A stretch of 48,774 nt of DNA from Comamonadaceae bacterium (GTDB taxonomy: Bacteria; Pseudomonadota; Gammaproteobacteria; Burkholderiales; Burkholderiaceae_C): the NCBI GenBank assembly GCA_947485165.1, contig CANKRG010000011.1, forward strand, positions 1 to 48,774, read 5' to 3'. A program made the position numbers and the translations under genes. Below the pieces are notes generated by a model. That model worked only from the letters and a program-made list of their open reading frames with translations. It had not been told where the DNA came from and made no database searches. Of this stretch, positions 25,074 to 33,863 are shown piece after piece; the first letter of the stretch is position 1, and every line of letters starts with the position of its first letter.

Positions 25074-25556
25074 ATGGATTTACCTGCCCACCAACTGTCC
25101 ATGACCGTGCTGATGACGCCCGACACCGCCAATTTTTCGGGCAACGTCCACGGCGGCACGATTTTGAAGCTGCTGGATCAAGTCGCCTACGCCTGCGCCA
25201 GCCGGTATGCAGGGCGTTACGTGGTGACGTTGAATGTTGACCAAGTGATGTTCCGCCAGCCCATCCACGTGGGCGAGTTGGTGACGTTTTTGGCTTCGGT
25301 CAACCACACCGGCATCTCGTCCATGGAGATCGGCATCAAGGTGATTGCCGAAGAAATCCGCACCCGCGAGGTTCGCCACGTCAACAGTTGCTTTTTCACG
25401 ATGGTGGCGGTGGATGAAGCGCGCAAACCCGTGCCGGTGACGCCGCTAAAGCCGACATCCGTTGAAGACAGACGGCGTTTTGCCGCTGCAGAGGTGCGCA
25501 AAGAGATGCGTCGCGAGCTGGAAACGCGCTTTGCCGCCATCCGTGCGATGCAGTAG
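25074..25556 (+). CDS. Acyl-CoA thioesterase (hot-dog fold, YciA-like)
   Basis: This 160-residue single hot-dog-domain protein has the family motif NFSGNVHGGTILKLLDQVAYACASRYAG near residue 17 and the strand FRQPIHVGELVTFLASV. The catalytic acidic residue in this branch is the Asp of LLDQ. It would hydrolyse acyl-CoA esters in the cytoplasm. The charged C terminus (RRRFAAAEVRKEMRRELE) is common in the group. ATG at 25074 is preferred to an upstream TTG at 25059 because related proteins begin MxLPAHQLSMTVLMTPD. Its substrate is unknown. Confidence 0.85.
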   Translation: MDLPAHQLSMTVLMTPDTANFSGNVHGGTILKLLDQVAYACASRYAGRYVVTLNVDQVMFRQPIHVGELVTFLASVNHTGISSMEIGIKVIAEEIRTREVRHVNSCFFTMVAVDEARKPVPVTPLKPTSVEDRRRFAAAEVRKEMRRELETRFAAIRAMQ

Positions 25557-25646
25557 TTTTTAGGCGTTTCAGCCGGTGCTGCGGTAAAATCGCAGTCTTA
25601 CTATCAAATATCAGCCGCTGGATATAAACCAGTCACTGCTGCACTT

Positions 25647-26009
25647 ATGACAAATTTCACTTTTCAAAAGTTAATTCAAAAGCCATTTTTTTCTATACTA
25701 TTTATAGCTATTCAGGCAATAAATACGTCGGCTACAGCCCAAATAATGCGTCATTTTCCGGATTCTGCCGTGCGCGGGAATATCGCTTTCAAATCGCCAC
25801 CCCAAATCGAGCTGGACGGCAAAGCTGACCGCCTGTCGCCCGGTGCGCGGATTCGCGACGAGCAGGGCATGCTGGCGATGACGGGTGCGTTGGAAGGCAA
25901 AGAATTTGTGGTGAATTTCAGACGCGAAGCCGCGACTGGGCTGGTGCATGAGGTGTGGTTACTCACCGCTGAAGAGGCAAAAGTGAAGTTGGCTGGAGAA
26001 AAGAAATGA
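25647..26009 (+). CDS. Small secreted protein with repeat-derived signal peptide
   Basis: This 120-residue protein of unknown function has a predicted Sec signal ([20 protein letters not shown], cleavage near residue 32). A beta-rich domain follows with the conserved-looking segments [20 protein letters not shown] and [19 protein letters not shown]. Similar small exported proteins precede miaB in related genomes (from memory, not checked). Most of the hydrophobic and cleavage region (bases 25690-25747) is a copy of the interspersed repeat. The miaB ATG overlaps its stop (ATGA), so it is co-translated with miaB. Confidence 0.75.
   Translation: MTNFTFQKLIQKPFFSILFIAIQAINTSATAQIMRHFPDSAVRGNIAFKSPPQIELDGKADRLSPGARIRDEQGMLAMTGALEGKEFVVNFRREAATGLVHEVWLLTAEEAKVKLAGEKK
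25690..25747 (+). repeat. Interspersed repeat, copy D, inside a coding sequence
   Basis: TTCTATACTATTTATAGC, then a spacer with CAGGCAATAAATACG, then TCGGCTACAGCCCAAA, matches the family core. It lies wholly within the signal-peptide region of the small secreted protein and is in the same orientation. The codons CAG GCA ATA AAT ACG read QAINT, exactly as in copy H. Confidence 0.75.
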
Positions 26010-27385
26010 GTGCGGAAATGAGAGAAATTATGAATCCTGTCAATGACTTAGTATCTTCCAAAAAAGTATTCATTAAAACCTTCGGTTGCCAAATGAACGA
26101 GTACGACTCCGACAAAATGGTCGATGTGCTGCACGCCGCCGAGGGCTATGTCGCCACCCAAAACGTCGAAGAAGCCGATTTGATCTTGTTCAACACCTGC
26201 TCCGTGCGTGAAAAAGCGCAGGAAAAAGTGTTTAGTGATTTAGGTCGTATCAAGCACCTGAAAGCCAAGGGCGTCAAAATCGGCGTCGGCGGCTGCGTCG
26301 CCAGTCAAGAGGGTGCAGCCATCATCGCCCGCGCCCCGTTTGTGGACGTGGTGTTTGGCCCGCAGACTCTGCACCGCTTGCCTGAGCTGCTAGCAAAAAG
26401 AGACTTGCTGGCACGACCACAGGTGGATATTAGTTTTCCCGAAATCGAAAAATTCGACCACCTACCACCCGCCAAAAACAACGGTGCCAGCGCGTTTGTG
26501 AGCATCATGGAAGGCTGCTCCAAATACTGCAGCTACTGCGTCGTGCCCTACACGCGCGGTGAAGAAGTCTCGCGTCCGTTTGAAGACGTGCTGGTCGAAG
26601 TGGCCGGTTTGGCCGATCAGGGTGTCAAAGAGGTCAATTTGCTGGGTCAGAACGTCAACGCCTACCGCGGCAAGATGGGTGATTCAGGGGAGATTGCCGA
26701 CTTTGCAACGCTGCTGGATTACGTCTCCGAGATCCCCGGCATAGCCCGCATCCGCTACACCACCAGCCACCCGAACGAGTTCAGCCAGAGCCTGATCGAC
26801 GCTTACGCGCGCTTACCGAAGCTGGTGAACCACCTGCATCTGCCGGTGCAGCACGGCTCCGACCGCATTTTGAGCGCCATGAAACGCGGCTACACCGCGC
26901 TGGAATACAAAAGCACCATCCGCAAACTGCGTGCGATTCGCTCCGACATGGTGCTCAGCAGCGACTTCATCGTCGGCTTCCCCGGTGAAACCGACGATGA
27001 TTTCCAGAAGATGATGAAGCTCATCAACGACGTGGGTTTTGACACCTCCTTCAGCTTCATCTACAGCCCGCGCCCCGGCACCCCCGCCGCCGCGCTGCAT
27101 GACGACACGCCGCACGCCGTCAAACTGGCGCGTTTACAGCACCTGCAAGCCACCATCGACGCCAACGTCACCCGCATCAGTGCCAGCCGACTGGGCACGG
27201 TGCAGCGCGTCCTGGTCGAAGGCCCTGCCCGCAAAACCCCCAACGCCCTGTTCGGCCGCACAGAATGCAACCGCGCCGTGGTGTTTACGGGGCCAGATCG
27301 TCTGATTGGGCAGTTGGTGGACATCAAAGTCACTGACGCGCCGCAGCGCATGCTGCGCGGTGAGGTGGTGACGGCTGAGGTGTAA
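26006..27385 (+). CDS. miaB: tRNA-2-methylthio-N6-dimethylallyladenosine synthase
   Basis: MiaB is a radical SAM methylthiotransferase that modifies A37 of tRNAs reading UNN codons. This 459-residue protein has three N-terminal cluster cysteines ([14 protein letters not shown] near residue 28, [13 protein letters not shown] near 65, GGCVASQEG near 98), the radical SAM CxxxCxxC in [17 protein letters not shown] near residue 171, and a C-terminal TRAM domain ([20 protein letters not shown]). The ATG at 26006 overlaps the upstream stop and has GGAGAAAAG before it; starts at 26018 or 26030 would shorten it by a few unconserved residues. Convergent with ffh. Confidence 0.95.
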   Translation: MSAEMREIMNPVNDLVSSKKVFIKTFGCQMNEYDSDKMVDVLHAAEGYVATQNVEEADLILFNTCSVREKAQEKVFSDLGRIKHLKAKGVKIGVGGCVASQEGAAIIARAPFVDVVFGPQTLHRLPELLAKRDLLARPQVDISFPEIEKFDHLPPAKNNGASAFVSIMEGCSKYCSYCVVPYTRGEEVSRPFEDVLVEVAGLADQGVKEVNLLGQNVNAYRGKMGDSGEIADFATLLDYVSEIPGIARIRYTTSHPNEFSQSLIDAYARLPKLVNHLHLPVQHGSDRILSAMKRGYTALEYKSTIRKLRAIRSDMVLSSDFIVGFPGETDDDFQKMMKLINDVGFDTSFSFIYSPRPGTPAAALHDDTPHAVKLARLQHLQATIDANVTRISASRLGTVQRVLVEGPARKTPNALFGRTECNRAVVFTGPDRLIGQLVDIKVTDAPQRMLRGEVVTAEV

Positions 27386-27410
27386 CACTGGGGTTGCAAC
27401 GAAAACGACT

Positions 27411-27468
27411 AGATTGCTACCATTTAAATAGCAGTATAGGAGATAAATACGACGATTCCAGGCTAAAA
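27411..27468 (+). repeat. Interspersed repeat, copy E
   Basis: ATTGCTACCATTTAAATAGC, then GATAAATACGACGATTCCAGGCTAAAA in two adjacent parts, matches the family. It fills the 77-bp gap between the convergent miaB and ffh genes. Its end (GGCTAAAA) contains the complement of the ffh stop codon at 27463-27465. Confidence 0.7.
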
Positions 27469-28845
27469 CGGCATTTTCGGCATGCCCTTCATGCCGCCCA
27501 TCTTTTTCATCATCTTCATCATCCCGCCGCCGCTCATCTTTTTCATCATGCCCTGCATTTGCTCAAACTCATTGAGCATGCGGTTGACTTCCTGCACCTG
27601 CACGCCCGCGCCACCTGCGATACGGCGTTTGCGGGTGGCTTTGATCAGGTCGGGTTTGCGGCGCTCCAGTGGGGTCATGCTGAGGATGATGCCTTCTTTG
27701 CGGCGCATGTCCTTTTCGGCCCGGCCCATGTCGACCTGACCGGCTTTGGCGGCCATCGCAGCGGGGAGCTTTTCCATCATGCTGGCCAAACCGCCCATTT
27801 GCTTCATTTGCTGGAGCTGGCTCAAAAAGTCGTTCAGATCAAAACCTTTGCCGCTTTTGACTTTTTCGGCCAGTTTTTGCGCGGCAGCCACGTCTACACC
27901 CGATGTGACCTGCTCCACCAGCGCCAAAATATCGCCCATGCCCAGCACGCGGCCGGCGTGGCGTTCGGCGTCGAAGATTTCCAGGCCGTCGAGTTTCTCC
28001 GACGTACCGGCAAATTTGATGGGTGCGCCGGTGATGTGCCGCACCGACAGCGCCGCGCCGCCGCGCGAGTCGCCGTCCAGCTTGGTCAAAATGATACCCG
28101 TCAGCGGCAGCGCGTCTTTAAAAGCCTTGGCGGTGTTGATGGCATCCTGACCCTGCATGGCGTCAACCACAAACAGGGTTTCAATCGGGTTCAGCACCGC
28201 GTGCAGCTCGCGGATCTCGTTCATCAGCACCTCGTCGATACCCAAACGACCGGCGGTATCGACCAAGAGCACGTCGAAATGGTGCTTTTTGGCGTAATCG
28301 AGCGCGGCAAAGGCAATGTCACGCGGTTTTTGGTCGGCGCTGCTGGGGAACCACTCGGCCCCCGCTTGCGCGGTGACGGTTTTGAGCTGCTCAATAGCGG
28401 CGGGGCGGTAGACGTCACCAGAAACCGTCAACACCTTCTTTTTGCGTTTTTCAATCAGGTGCTTGGCCAGTTTGGCGGTGGTGGTGGTTTTACCGGCACC
28501 CTGCAAACCAGCCATCAAGATCACGGCAGGTGGCTGGGCGGCAAGGTTCAGTTCGCTGACAGTGGCGCTGCCGATGTCGCTGCCCGCCATGGTGGCGACC
28601 AGTTCGCGGTTCACCACCGCCACCAGTGCTTGGCCGGGGCTGAGCGAGCCGACCACCTCCTGGCCCATGGCTTTGTCTTTGACCCGGGCGATGAAATCGC
28701 GCACGACAGGCAGGGCGACGTCGGCCTCCAAGAGCGCCAGGCGGACCTCGCGCAGCATGTCCTGCACGTTGGACTCGGTCATGCGGGCTTGGCCGCGCAT
28801 TTGTTTGACCAGGAGCGAGAGTTTGTCGGTGAGAGCGGAAGCCAT
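27463..28845 (-). CDS. ffh: Signal recognition particle protein Ffh
   Basis: This 460-residue SRP54-type GTPase has the N-domain start MASALTDKLSLLVKQMRG and the G-domain with GLQGAGKTTTTAKLA near residue 105, DTAGRLGIDEVLMNE, and TKLDGDSRGGAALSV. A methionine-rich M domain ends in GGMMKMMKKMGGMKGMPKMPF. With 4.5S RNA it targets nascent inner-membrane proteins. The last codon and stop fall in repeat copy E. It is divergent from the CcsA-like gene by 36 bp. A long open frame on the opposite strand is only its shadow. Confidence 0.97.
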   Translation of the reverse strand: MASALTDKLSLLVKQMRGQARMTESNVQDMLREVRLALLEADVALPVVRDFIARVKDKAMGQEVVGSLSPGQALVAVVNRELVATMAGSDIGSATVSELNLAAQPPAVILMAGLQGAGKTTTTAKLAKHLIEKRKKKVLTVSGDVYRPAAIEQLKTVTAQAGAEWFPSSADQKPRDIAFAALDYAKKHHFDVLLVDTAGRLGIDEVLMNEIRELHAVLNPIETLFVVDAMQGQDAINTAKAFKDALPLTGIILTKLDGDSRGGAALSVRHITGAPIKFAGTSEKLDGLEIFDAERHAGRVLGMGDILALVEQVTSGVDVAAAQKLAEKVKSGKGFDLNDFLSQLQQMKQMGGLASMMEKLPAAMAAKAGQVDMGRAEKDMRRKEGIILSMTPLERRKPDLIKATRKRRIAGGAGVQVQEVNRMLNEFEQMQGMMKKMSGGGMMKMMKKMGGMKGMPKMPF

Positions 28846-28881
28846 AGGTATTTAATTCTGTAGGTCGTATAAACTGTAGGG

Positions 28882-29706
28882 ATGATTCTAGCGAATGCAG
28901 CAGCTTATTCTCTTACCAGTCTATTTCTAGGCTTAGGCGCTGCCGTGGCTTACGCAACGCCTGCACTGGCTAGCGCACGCTTGAGTGCAGCAACCACGCG
29001 CTTGTTGCTTTGGTGCGCTTGGGGTTTGCATGGCATGGCGGTGCTGTGGAGCTTGTTTGGTGATATTCCGCATTTCGGCTTTGCGCCTGCGTTGTCCGTC
29101 ACCGCCTGGCTGGGGCTGACGGTGTATGCGGTTGAGAGCTATATGTACCCCAAATTAAAGGCGGTTTGGGCGTTTGCGGGCATTGGTGCTATAGCCGTGC
29201 TGCTCGCTTTGGTGTTTCCAGGTCAAATTTTGCACAGCGCAGCATCCAAATGGTTACCCGTTCATTGGGCTTTGGGTTTGGCGTCCTATGGTTTGTTTGC
29301 TGTTGCGGTGGCGCATGCTTGGTTGATGATGCGGGCAGACTCGCAGATGCGCTTGTCACCCAGCAGCATGTCTGCCACGTCCAGCGGTTTGCCGCTGCTG
29401 ACCCTGGAACGATTGACGTTTCGATTCGTGACCGCAGGATTTGTTTTGCTGACGGCGACGCTGTTGGCAGGCTGGCTGTTCAGTGAATCACTGTATGGCG
29501 CTGGCAAGGTCTGGAAGTGGGATCACAAAACGATTTTTTCGGTGCTGTCTTGGCTGGCTTTTGCGGTGTTGATCGTCGGCAGGGCGGAATTTGGCTGGCG
29601 TGGGCGCACGGCTGTCCGGGTGTTGTACATCGGCTCGGGTTTGCTGTTACTCGCATACGTGGGTTCGCGCTTTGTGCTTGAAATGGTTTTGGGGCGTGTG
29701 GCATGA
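28882..29706 (+). CDS. CcsA/YpjD-type inner-membrane protein, cytochrome c assembly family
   Basis: This 274-residue polytopic membrane protein has about eight hydrophobic helices. It contains the family landmarks HWALGLASYGLFAVAVAHAWL and WKWDHKTIFSVLSWLAFAVL and the ending GWRGRTAVRVLYIG. The conserved histidines (HW, WDHK) recall haem-handling CcsA/CcmC proteins. Next to ffh, this is the YpjD/CorE-like member whose own function is not established, so a direct role in cytochrome c maturation should not be assumed. It overlaps the next gene by 4 bp (ATGA type). Confidence 0.85.
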   Translation: MILANAAAYSLTSLFLGLGAAVAYATPALASARLSAATTRLLLWCAWGLHGMAVLWSLFGDIPHFGFAPALSVTAWLGLTVYAVESYMYPKLKAVWAFAGIGAIAVLLALVFPGQILHSAASKWLPVHWALGLASYGLFAVAVAHAWLMMRADSQMRLSPSSMSATSSGLPLLTLERLTFRFVTAGFVLLTATLLAGWLFSESLYGAGKVWKWDHKTIFSVLSWLAFAVLIVGRAEFGWRGRTAVRVLYIGSGLLLLAYVGSRFVLEMVLGRVA

Positions 29707-29969
29707 AGTATTTGGTGGTCTTGCTCGTGATTTTTGTCGGTGTGTGGGTGTGGCGCAGCAATCGCATCGCTATCAATAAAGACAGGCAAGAAAATTTCGA
29801 CAGAGAAGCTGAGCGCCAGCAAGCTAAAAAAACCATGGTGGCGTGCGCCCATTGCGGCGTCCATTTGCCGCAAATCGAGGCTTTGGCTGCCCCGAGTGCT
29901 GATTTGCGGTCGCAATTGTGGTTTTGCAGCACGGAACACCGGCAGTTTGGCGCTAAAAAAGCTGAATGA
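29703..29969 (+). CDS. PP0621-family small protein
   Basis: This 88-residue protein has one N-terminal membrane helix (YLVVLLVIFVGVWVW), a charged linker (NKDRQENFDREAERQQAKK), and a C-terminal CAHCGVHLP and WFCSTEHRQF, which looks like a small zinc site (CxxC...CxxxH). Function is unknown. The ATG overlaps the stop of the CcsA-like gene. It is followed 10 bp later by ampD, whereas related genomes often carry a two-component pair in between (from memory). Confidence 0.8.
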   Translation: MKYLVVLLVIFVGVWVWRSNRIAINKDRQENFDREAERQQAKKTMVACAHCGVHLPQIEALAAPSADLRSQLWFCSTEHRQFGAKKAE

Positions 29970-29979
29970 TTGCTGATAA

Positions 29980-30546
29980 ATGCATCACACCGAACAAGCC
30001 CATGATGTCCCCATAGCCCTGTTTGACAAAGGCTGGTATAAGTTTGCGCGGCCTTTGGCATCACCTAACTTTGGCGCGAGGCCTGCAAATACTCAGATAA
30101 GTTTAATCGTCATCCACGCCATCAGCTTGCCGCCTGGGCAATTCGGTGGCGACGAGGTGCAACAGCTGTTTACAAACACTTTAGATTGGGATGTGCACCC
30201 GTATTTTGAGCAAATCCGAGGAGCCCAAGTGTCCGCGCATTTTTATATCCGCAGAAACGGCGAGTTGTGGCAGTTTGTGAGCTGTGATGATCGCGCTTGG
30301 CATGCGGGGCAATCCAGTTATTTGGGTAAAGACAACTGCAATGACTACTCAGTTGGCATAGAACTCGAGGGCTTGGAAGGTGATTCTTTTGAAGCTGCAC
30401 AGTACGAAAGTTTGACCAGTGTGTGTGCTGCGTTGCAGCAAAACTACCCAATTGCGCATGTGACAGGCCACGAACACATCGCACCGGGTCGAAAAGCCGA
30501 CCCGGGCGCTCAGTTTGACTGGCTGCAAGTGCGCAGAGCATTGTGA
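29980..30546 (+). CDS. ampD: 1,6-anhydro-N-acetylmuramyl-L-alanine amidase
   Basis: This 188-residue zinc amidase of the amidase_2 family cleaves the lactyl-L-alanine bond of anhydromuropeptides in the cytoplasm during cell-wall recycling. Zinc ligands are visible at the histidine of LIVIHAISLPPG, and at GHEHIAPGRKADPGAQFDW (His and Asp). VSAHFYIRRNGELWQFV and RAWHAGQS are also conserved. Length equals E. coli AmpD (183) closely. In many bacteria loss of AmpD raises AmpC beta-lactamase; no ampC or ampR is seen here. Confidence 0.93.
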   Translation: MHHTEQAHDVPIALFDKGWYKFARPLASPNFGARPANTQISLIVIHAISLPPGQFGGDEVQQLFTNTLDWDVHPYFEQIRGAQVSAHFYIRRNGELWQFVSCDDRAWHAGQSSYLGKDNCNDYSVGIELEGLEGDSFEAAQYESLTSVCAALQQNYPIAHVTGHEHIAPGRKADPGAQFDWLQVRRAL

Positions 30547-30557
30547 AATATTGGCTC

Positions 30558-30605
30558 GTTGCTATCATTAAATAGTGTGTAAAAACAGAGCATTTTTATC
30601 GAAAT
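30558..30605 (+). repeat. Interspersed repeat, copy F (partial)
   Basis: TTGCTATCATTAAATAG is the 5' part of the family, and TAAAAACAGAGCATTTTTATCG resembles the sequence that follows the core in copy B. The central AATAAATACG core is missing. It is thus probably an internally deleted copy, in the region before nrdA. Confidence 0.45.
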
Positions 30606-30630
30606 TGATGTAAACTGAAATCTTGAAACA

Positions 30631-30677
30631 ACACTATAGGTAGTGTGTAAAGTGGCAGTAACCACTACATATAGTGT
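30631..30677 (+). promoter_or_regulatory. Paired NrdR boxes upstream of nrdA
   Basis: ACACTATAGGTAGTGT (30631-30646) and CCACTACATATAGTGT (30662-30677) both fit the NrdR box (ACACTATATATAGTGT type). Their start-to-start distance is 31 bp, i.e. three helical turns, which is the classic arrangement for cooperative NrdR binding. NrdR is the ATP/dATP-sensing repressor of ribonucleotide reductase genes. The nrdR gene itself is not in this window. Control of nrdAB is a firm inference. Confidence 0.85.
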
Positions 30678-30790
30678 TTCAAAATTTTTGTCAATGCTGT
30701 TACTCCTTAGAAAATAGTTGGTAAGCCAGCAGCATTGAAAGTGTGTTCATCATTAAAATAATAGTCACAAAGACAAGAGGATCATTACCT

Positions 30791-33730
30791 ATGCAGCAAG
30801 CATCCACATCTCCAGAATCAGCGCGCACAACGTTCACGCCGCAGTCGCTTTTTCAAACCAGCCCAGCACAGGGTGTAGACCGCGCTGACGACAGCGCCGG
30901 CCAAACCTTAGACCACTACCAAATCATTCGTCGGAATGGCGCTGTTGTGCCGTTTGAGCCCAGCAAAATTGCCGTGGCGGTGATGAAGGCATTTTTAGCG
31001 GTACATGGAACGCAAGGTGCGGCATCGGCCAGCGTGCGCGACACGGTGGATGGTTTGACGCAAGTCGTCATTCGCGCCTTGATGCGCTCACGCCCTGGTG
31101 GTGGCACCTTCCATATTGAAGACGTGCAAGACCAGGTTGAATTGGGTTTGATGCGCGGTGGTCACCACGAAGTCGCACGTGCCTATGTGTTGTACCGTGA
31201 AAAGCGTACGCAAGAGCGCGCTAAAGTGGTTGCCGAAGAGGCGCCGCCAGCGCCGGTGCTGCATGTCATGGACGGCGGCCAGCGCGTGGCTTTAGACATG
31301 GGTCGTTTGATCGGCTTGATTGAGTCTGCTTGCGCTGGCTTGGGTAAAGACGTGCAAATGGCACCGATTTTGGCTGAAACACTGCGTAATTTATACGATG
31401 GCGTGCCAATTGACGAGGTCTACAAAGCCTCCATCATGGCAACGCGCACGTTGATTGAAAGCGAGCCTGATTACACCTATGTCACCGCACGTTTGCTCTT
31501 GCACACCATCCGCCGCGAAGTGCTGGGTGGTGAGGTGGCTCAAGAGGAAATGGGTGTTCGTTATGCTGAGTATTTCCCGAAATTCATCAAAAAGGGCGTT
31601 GAGAACGAGCTACTTGATGAGCAGATGTTGCAGTTTGACTTGGCGCGTTTGGGTGCCGCCCTCAAGCCGGAGCAAGATTTGAAGTTTGACTATCTAGGAT
31701 TGCAAACCCTGTATGACCGTTACTTTTTGCACGTCCGCAAAACCCGTATCGAGCTGCCACAAGCGTTCTTCATGCGCGTGGCCATGGGATTGGCACTGCA
31801 AGAAGCCGACCGCGAAGCACGTGCGATTGAGTTCTACGAGGTGCTGTCGTCGTTCGACTTCATGTCCAGCACACCGACGTTGTTCAACAGCGGTACACGC
31901 CGCTCACAGCTGTCGTCTTGCTACCTGTCTACCGTGCCTGATGATCTGGACGGCATTTATGAGTTGATCAAAGAAAACGCCTTGCTGTCCAAGTTTGCTG
32001 GCGGTCTGGGCAACGACTGGACCCGTGTGCGCGCTTTGGGTGCGCATATCAAGGGCACCAATGGCGAATCGCAAGGTGTGGTGCCGTTCTTGAAGGTGGT
32101 GAACGACACAGCCGTCGCCGTGAACCAAGGCGGCAAACGCAAAGGTGCGGTCTGTACCTACTTGGAAACATGGCATCTGGACATGGAAGAGTTCTTGGAG
32201 TTGCGTAAAAACACCGGCGACGACCGCCGCCGCACGCACGACATGAACACCGCCAACTGGATTCCTGACTTGTTCATGCGCCGTGTGATGGAAAAAGGTG
32301 AGTGGACCTTGTTCTCGCCTAACAACGTGCCTGATTTGCACGACAAATTTGGTCGCGACTTCGAAACAGCCTATGTGGCCTACGAAGCCCAAGCCGCACG
32401 CGGTGAAATAGCCCCTTCCAAAACTGTTCAGGCCGCAGATTTGTGGCGCAAGATGCTCACCATGTTGTTTGAAACAGGGCATCCGTGGATCACGTTCAAA
32501 GACCCGTGCAACATCCGTTCGCCGCAACAGCATGTTGGCGTCGTTCATTCCAGCAATTTGTGCACTGAAATCACCTTGAACACCAGCGATACCGAAACCG
32601 CGGTTTGCAATTTGGGTTCTGTGAACTTGATGCAGCATTTGAAGGATGGTCAGTTGGATCACGTCAAACTGAAAAAAACCATCACGACCGCGATGCGCAT
32701 GTTGGACAATGTGATTGACATCAACTACTACGCTGTGAAGAAGGCGCGTGATTCCAATTTGAAGCACCGCCCGGTAGGCATGGGTTTGATGGCGTTCCAA
32801 GACTGCTTGTACGAGATGCGCATCCCCTACGCCAGCCAAGCTGCGGTGGAGTTTGCTGACACCTCAATGGAAGCCATTTGCTACTACGCCTACTGGGCGT
32901 CCAGCGATCTGGCCAAAGAGCGCGGCAAATACGCCAGCTACAAGGGCTCGTTGTGGGACCAAGGCATCTTGCCGTTGGATACCTTGGACATGCTCGCAGA
33001 AGAGCGTGGCGGTTATGTTGAGGTGGATCGTTCATCGACAATGGACTGGAACGCGCTGCGCAACAAAATTGCACAAGACGGCATGCGCAACTCCAATTGC
33101 GTGGCGATTGCACCTACCGCGACTATTTCCAACATCATCGGTGTGGATGCCTGTATCGAGCCTTGCTTTGGCAACTTGTCGGTCAAATCTAACTTGTCTG
33201 GCGAATTCACCGTGATCAACGGCCGCTTGGTGCATGACCTCAAACGCCTCGGCTTGTGGGATGACGTGATGGTGGTTGATTTGAAACACTACGATGGTTC
33301 ATTGCGCCCGATTGACCGCGTGCCGCAAGACATCAAGGCCTTGTACTCCACTGCGTTTGAAGTTGAAACGACTTGGATCGTGGAAGCTGCAGCCCGTCGC
33401 CAAAAATGGATTGACCAAGCACAATCGCTCAATATTTACATGGCAGGCGTCTCTGGTAAAAAACTGGATGACACCTACAAGCTGGCATGGTTGCGCGGTT
33501 TGAAAACGACGTACTATTTGCGCACCGTCGGTGCCACGCACGCTGAGAAATCAACTGTGATGAATGGCCGTATGAATGCGGTGTCTTCGGGCGGTGATAG
33601 CTCGGCTACTAAAGGTATGAGCGCCTTGGATGCCGCAGCTGCTGCAGCACAAATGCAACTGAGTAGCATGCCTGCAACTGACATTAAATTTTGCGGTGTA
33701 GATGATCCAACTTGCGAGTCGTGTCAGTAA
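30791..33730 (+). CDS. nrdA: Ribonucleoside-diphosphate reductase, class I alpha subunit
   Basis: This 979-residue protein reduces ribonucleotides to deoxyribonucleotides with NrdB. It opens with an ATP-cone (IIRRNGAVVPFEPSKIAVAVMKAF, about residues 45-140), followed by a second cone-like segment (LHVMDGGQRVALDMGRLIGL, about 160-260). The catalytic barrel has the redox cysteines in SSCYLSTVPDD and CNLGSVNLMQ, the NLCTEI radical-site region, and a C-terminal shuttle pair CESCQ. E. coli NrdA has 761 residues; the extra length is N-terminal, as in the double-cone enzymes of Pseudomonas. The start at 30791 has AAGAGGATC upstream. NrdR boxes lie 114-160 bp before it. Confidence 0.95.
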   Translation: MQQASTSPESARTTFTPQSLFQTSPAQGVDRADDSAGQTLDHYQIIRRNGAVVPFEPSKIAVAVMKAFLAVHGTQGAASASVRDTVDGLTQVVIRALMRSRPGGGTFHIEDVQDQVELGLMRGGHHEVARAYVLYREKRTQERAKVVAEEAPPAPVLHVMDGGQRVALDMGRLIGLIESACAGLGKDVQMAPILAETLRNLYDGVPIDEVYKASIMATRTLIESEPDYTYVTARLLLHTIRREVLGGEVAQEEMGVRYAEYFPKFIKKGVENELLDEQMLQFDLARLGAALKPEQDLKFDYLGLQTLYDRYFLHVRKTRIELPQAFFMRVAMGLALQEADREARAIEFYEVLSSFDFMSSTPTLFNSGTRRSQLSSCYLSTVPDDLDGIYELIKENALLSKFAGGLGNDWTRVRALGAHIKGTNGESQGVVPFLKVVNDTAVAVNQGGKRKGAVCTYLETWHLDMEEFLELRKNTGDDRRRTHDMNTANWIPDLFMRRVMEKGEWTLFSPNNVPDLHDKFGRDFETAYVAYEAQAARGEIAPSKTVQAADLWRKMLTMLFETGHPWITFKDPCNIRSPQQHVGVVHSSNLCTEITLNTSDTETAVCNLGSVNLMQHLKDGQLDHVKLKKTITTAMRMLDNVIDINYYAVKKARDSNLKHRPVGMGLMAFQDCLYEMRIPYASQAAVEFADTSMEAICYYAYWASSDLAKERGKYASYKGSLWDQGILPLDTLDMLAEERGGYVEVDRSSTMDWNALRNKIAQDGMRNSNCVAIAPTATISNIIGVDACIEPCFGNLSVKSNLSGEFTVINGRLVHDLKRLGLWDDVMVVDLKHYDGSLRPIDRVPQDIKALYSTAFEVETTWIVEAAARRQKWIDQAQSLNIYMAGVSGKKLDDTYKLAWLRGLKTTYYLRTVGATHAEKSTVMNGRMNAVSSGGDSSATKGMSALDAAAAAAQMQLSSMPATDIKFCGVDDPTCESCQ

Positions 33731-33794
33731 CTAAAAATGTTTAAAATTTTTTGATAGAAATTTTGAAAATATCGGTGCAAAATCGCAACACATT

Positions 33795-33836
33795 GCTATA
33801 GAAATTGAATGAGCACTTTCATTTTTTTTCTATAGC
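33795..33836 (+). repeat. Hairpin between nrdA and nrdB
   Basis: GCTATAGAAA at 33795-33804 pairs with TTTCTATAGC at 33827-33836, and after three mismatches AATGA pairs with TCATT. The 5' side (ATTGCTATAGAAATTGAATGAGC) resembles the start of the interspersed repeat. It may be a degenerate copy or a modest transcript-processing signal that sets the nrdA/nrdB ratio. Confidence 0.4.
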
Positions 33837-33863
33837 TTTCATAATCTACACATTGGAACAAAT

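Noticed and set aside
27394-28863. Long open frame (489 codons) on the plus strand opposite ffh
   Set aside because: It is a shadow of the ffh reading frame: His/Asp/Leu-rich composition, no family resemblance, and ffh is unmistakable on the other strand.
30563-30578. A third NrdR box near 30563-30578 (ends in TAGTGT)
   Set aside because: The left half does not fit, and the 68-bp distance to box 1 is out of phase with the helical repeat. It is better explained by the partial repeat copy F.
31904-32839. 311-codon frame opposite nrdA
   Set aside because: Shadow of the nrdA codon pattern, no start signal, no recognisable domain.
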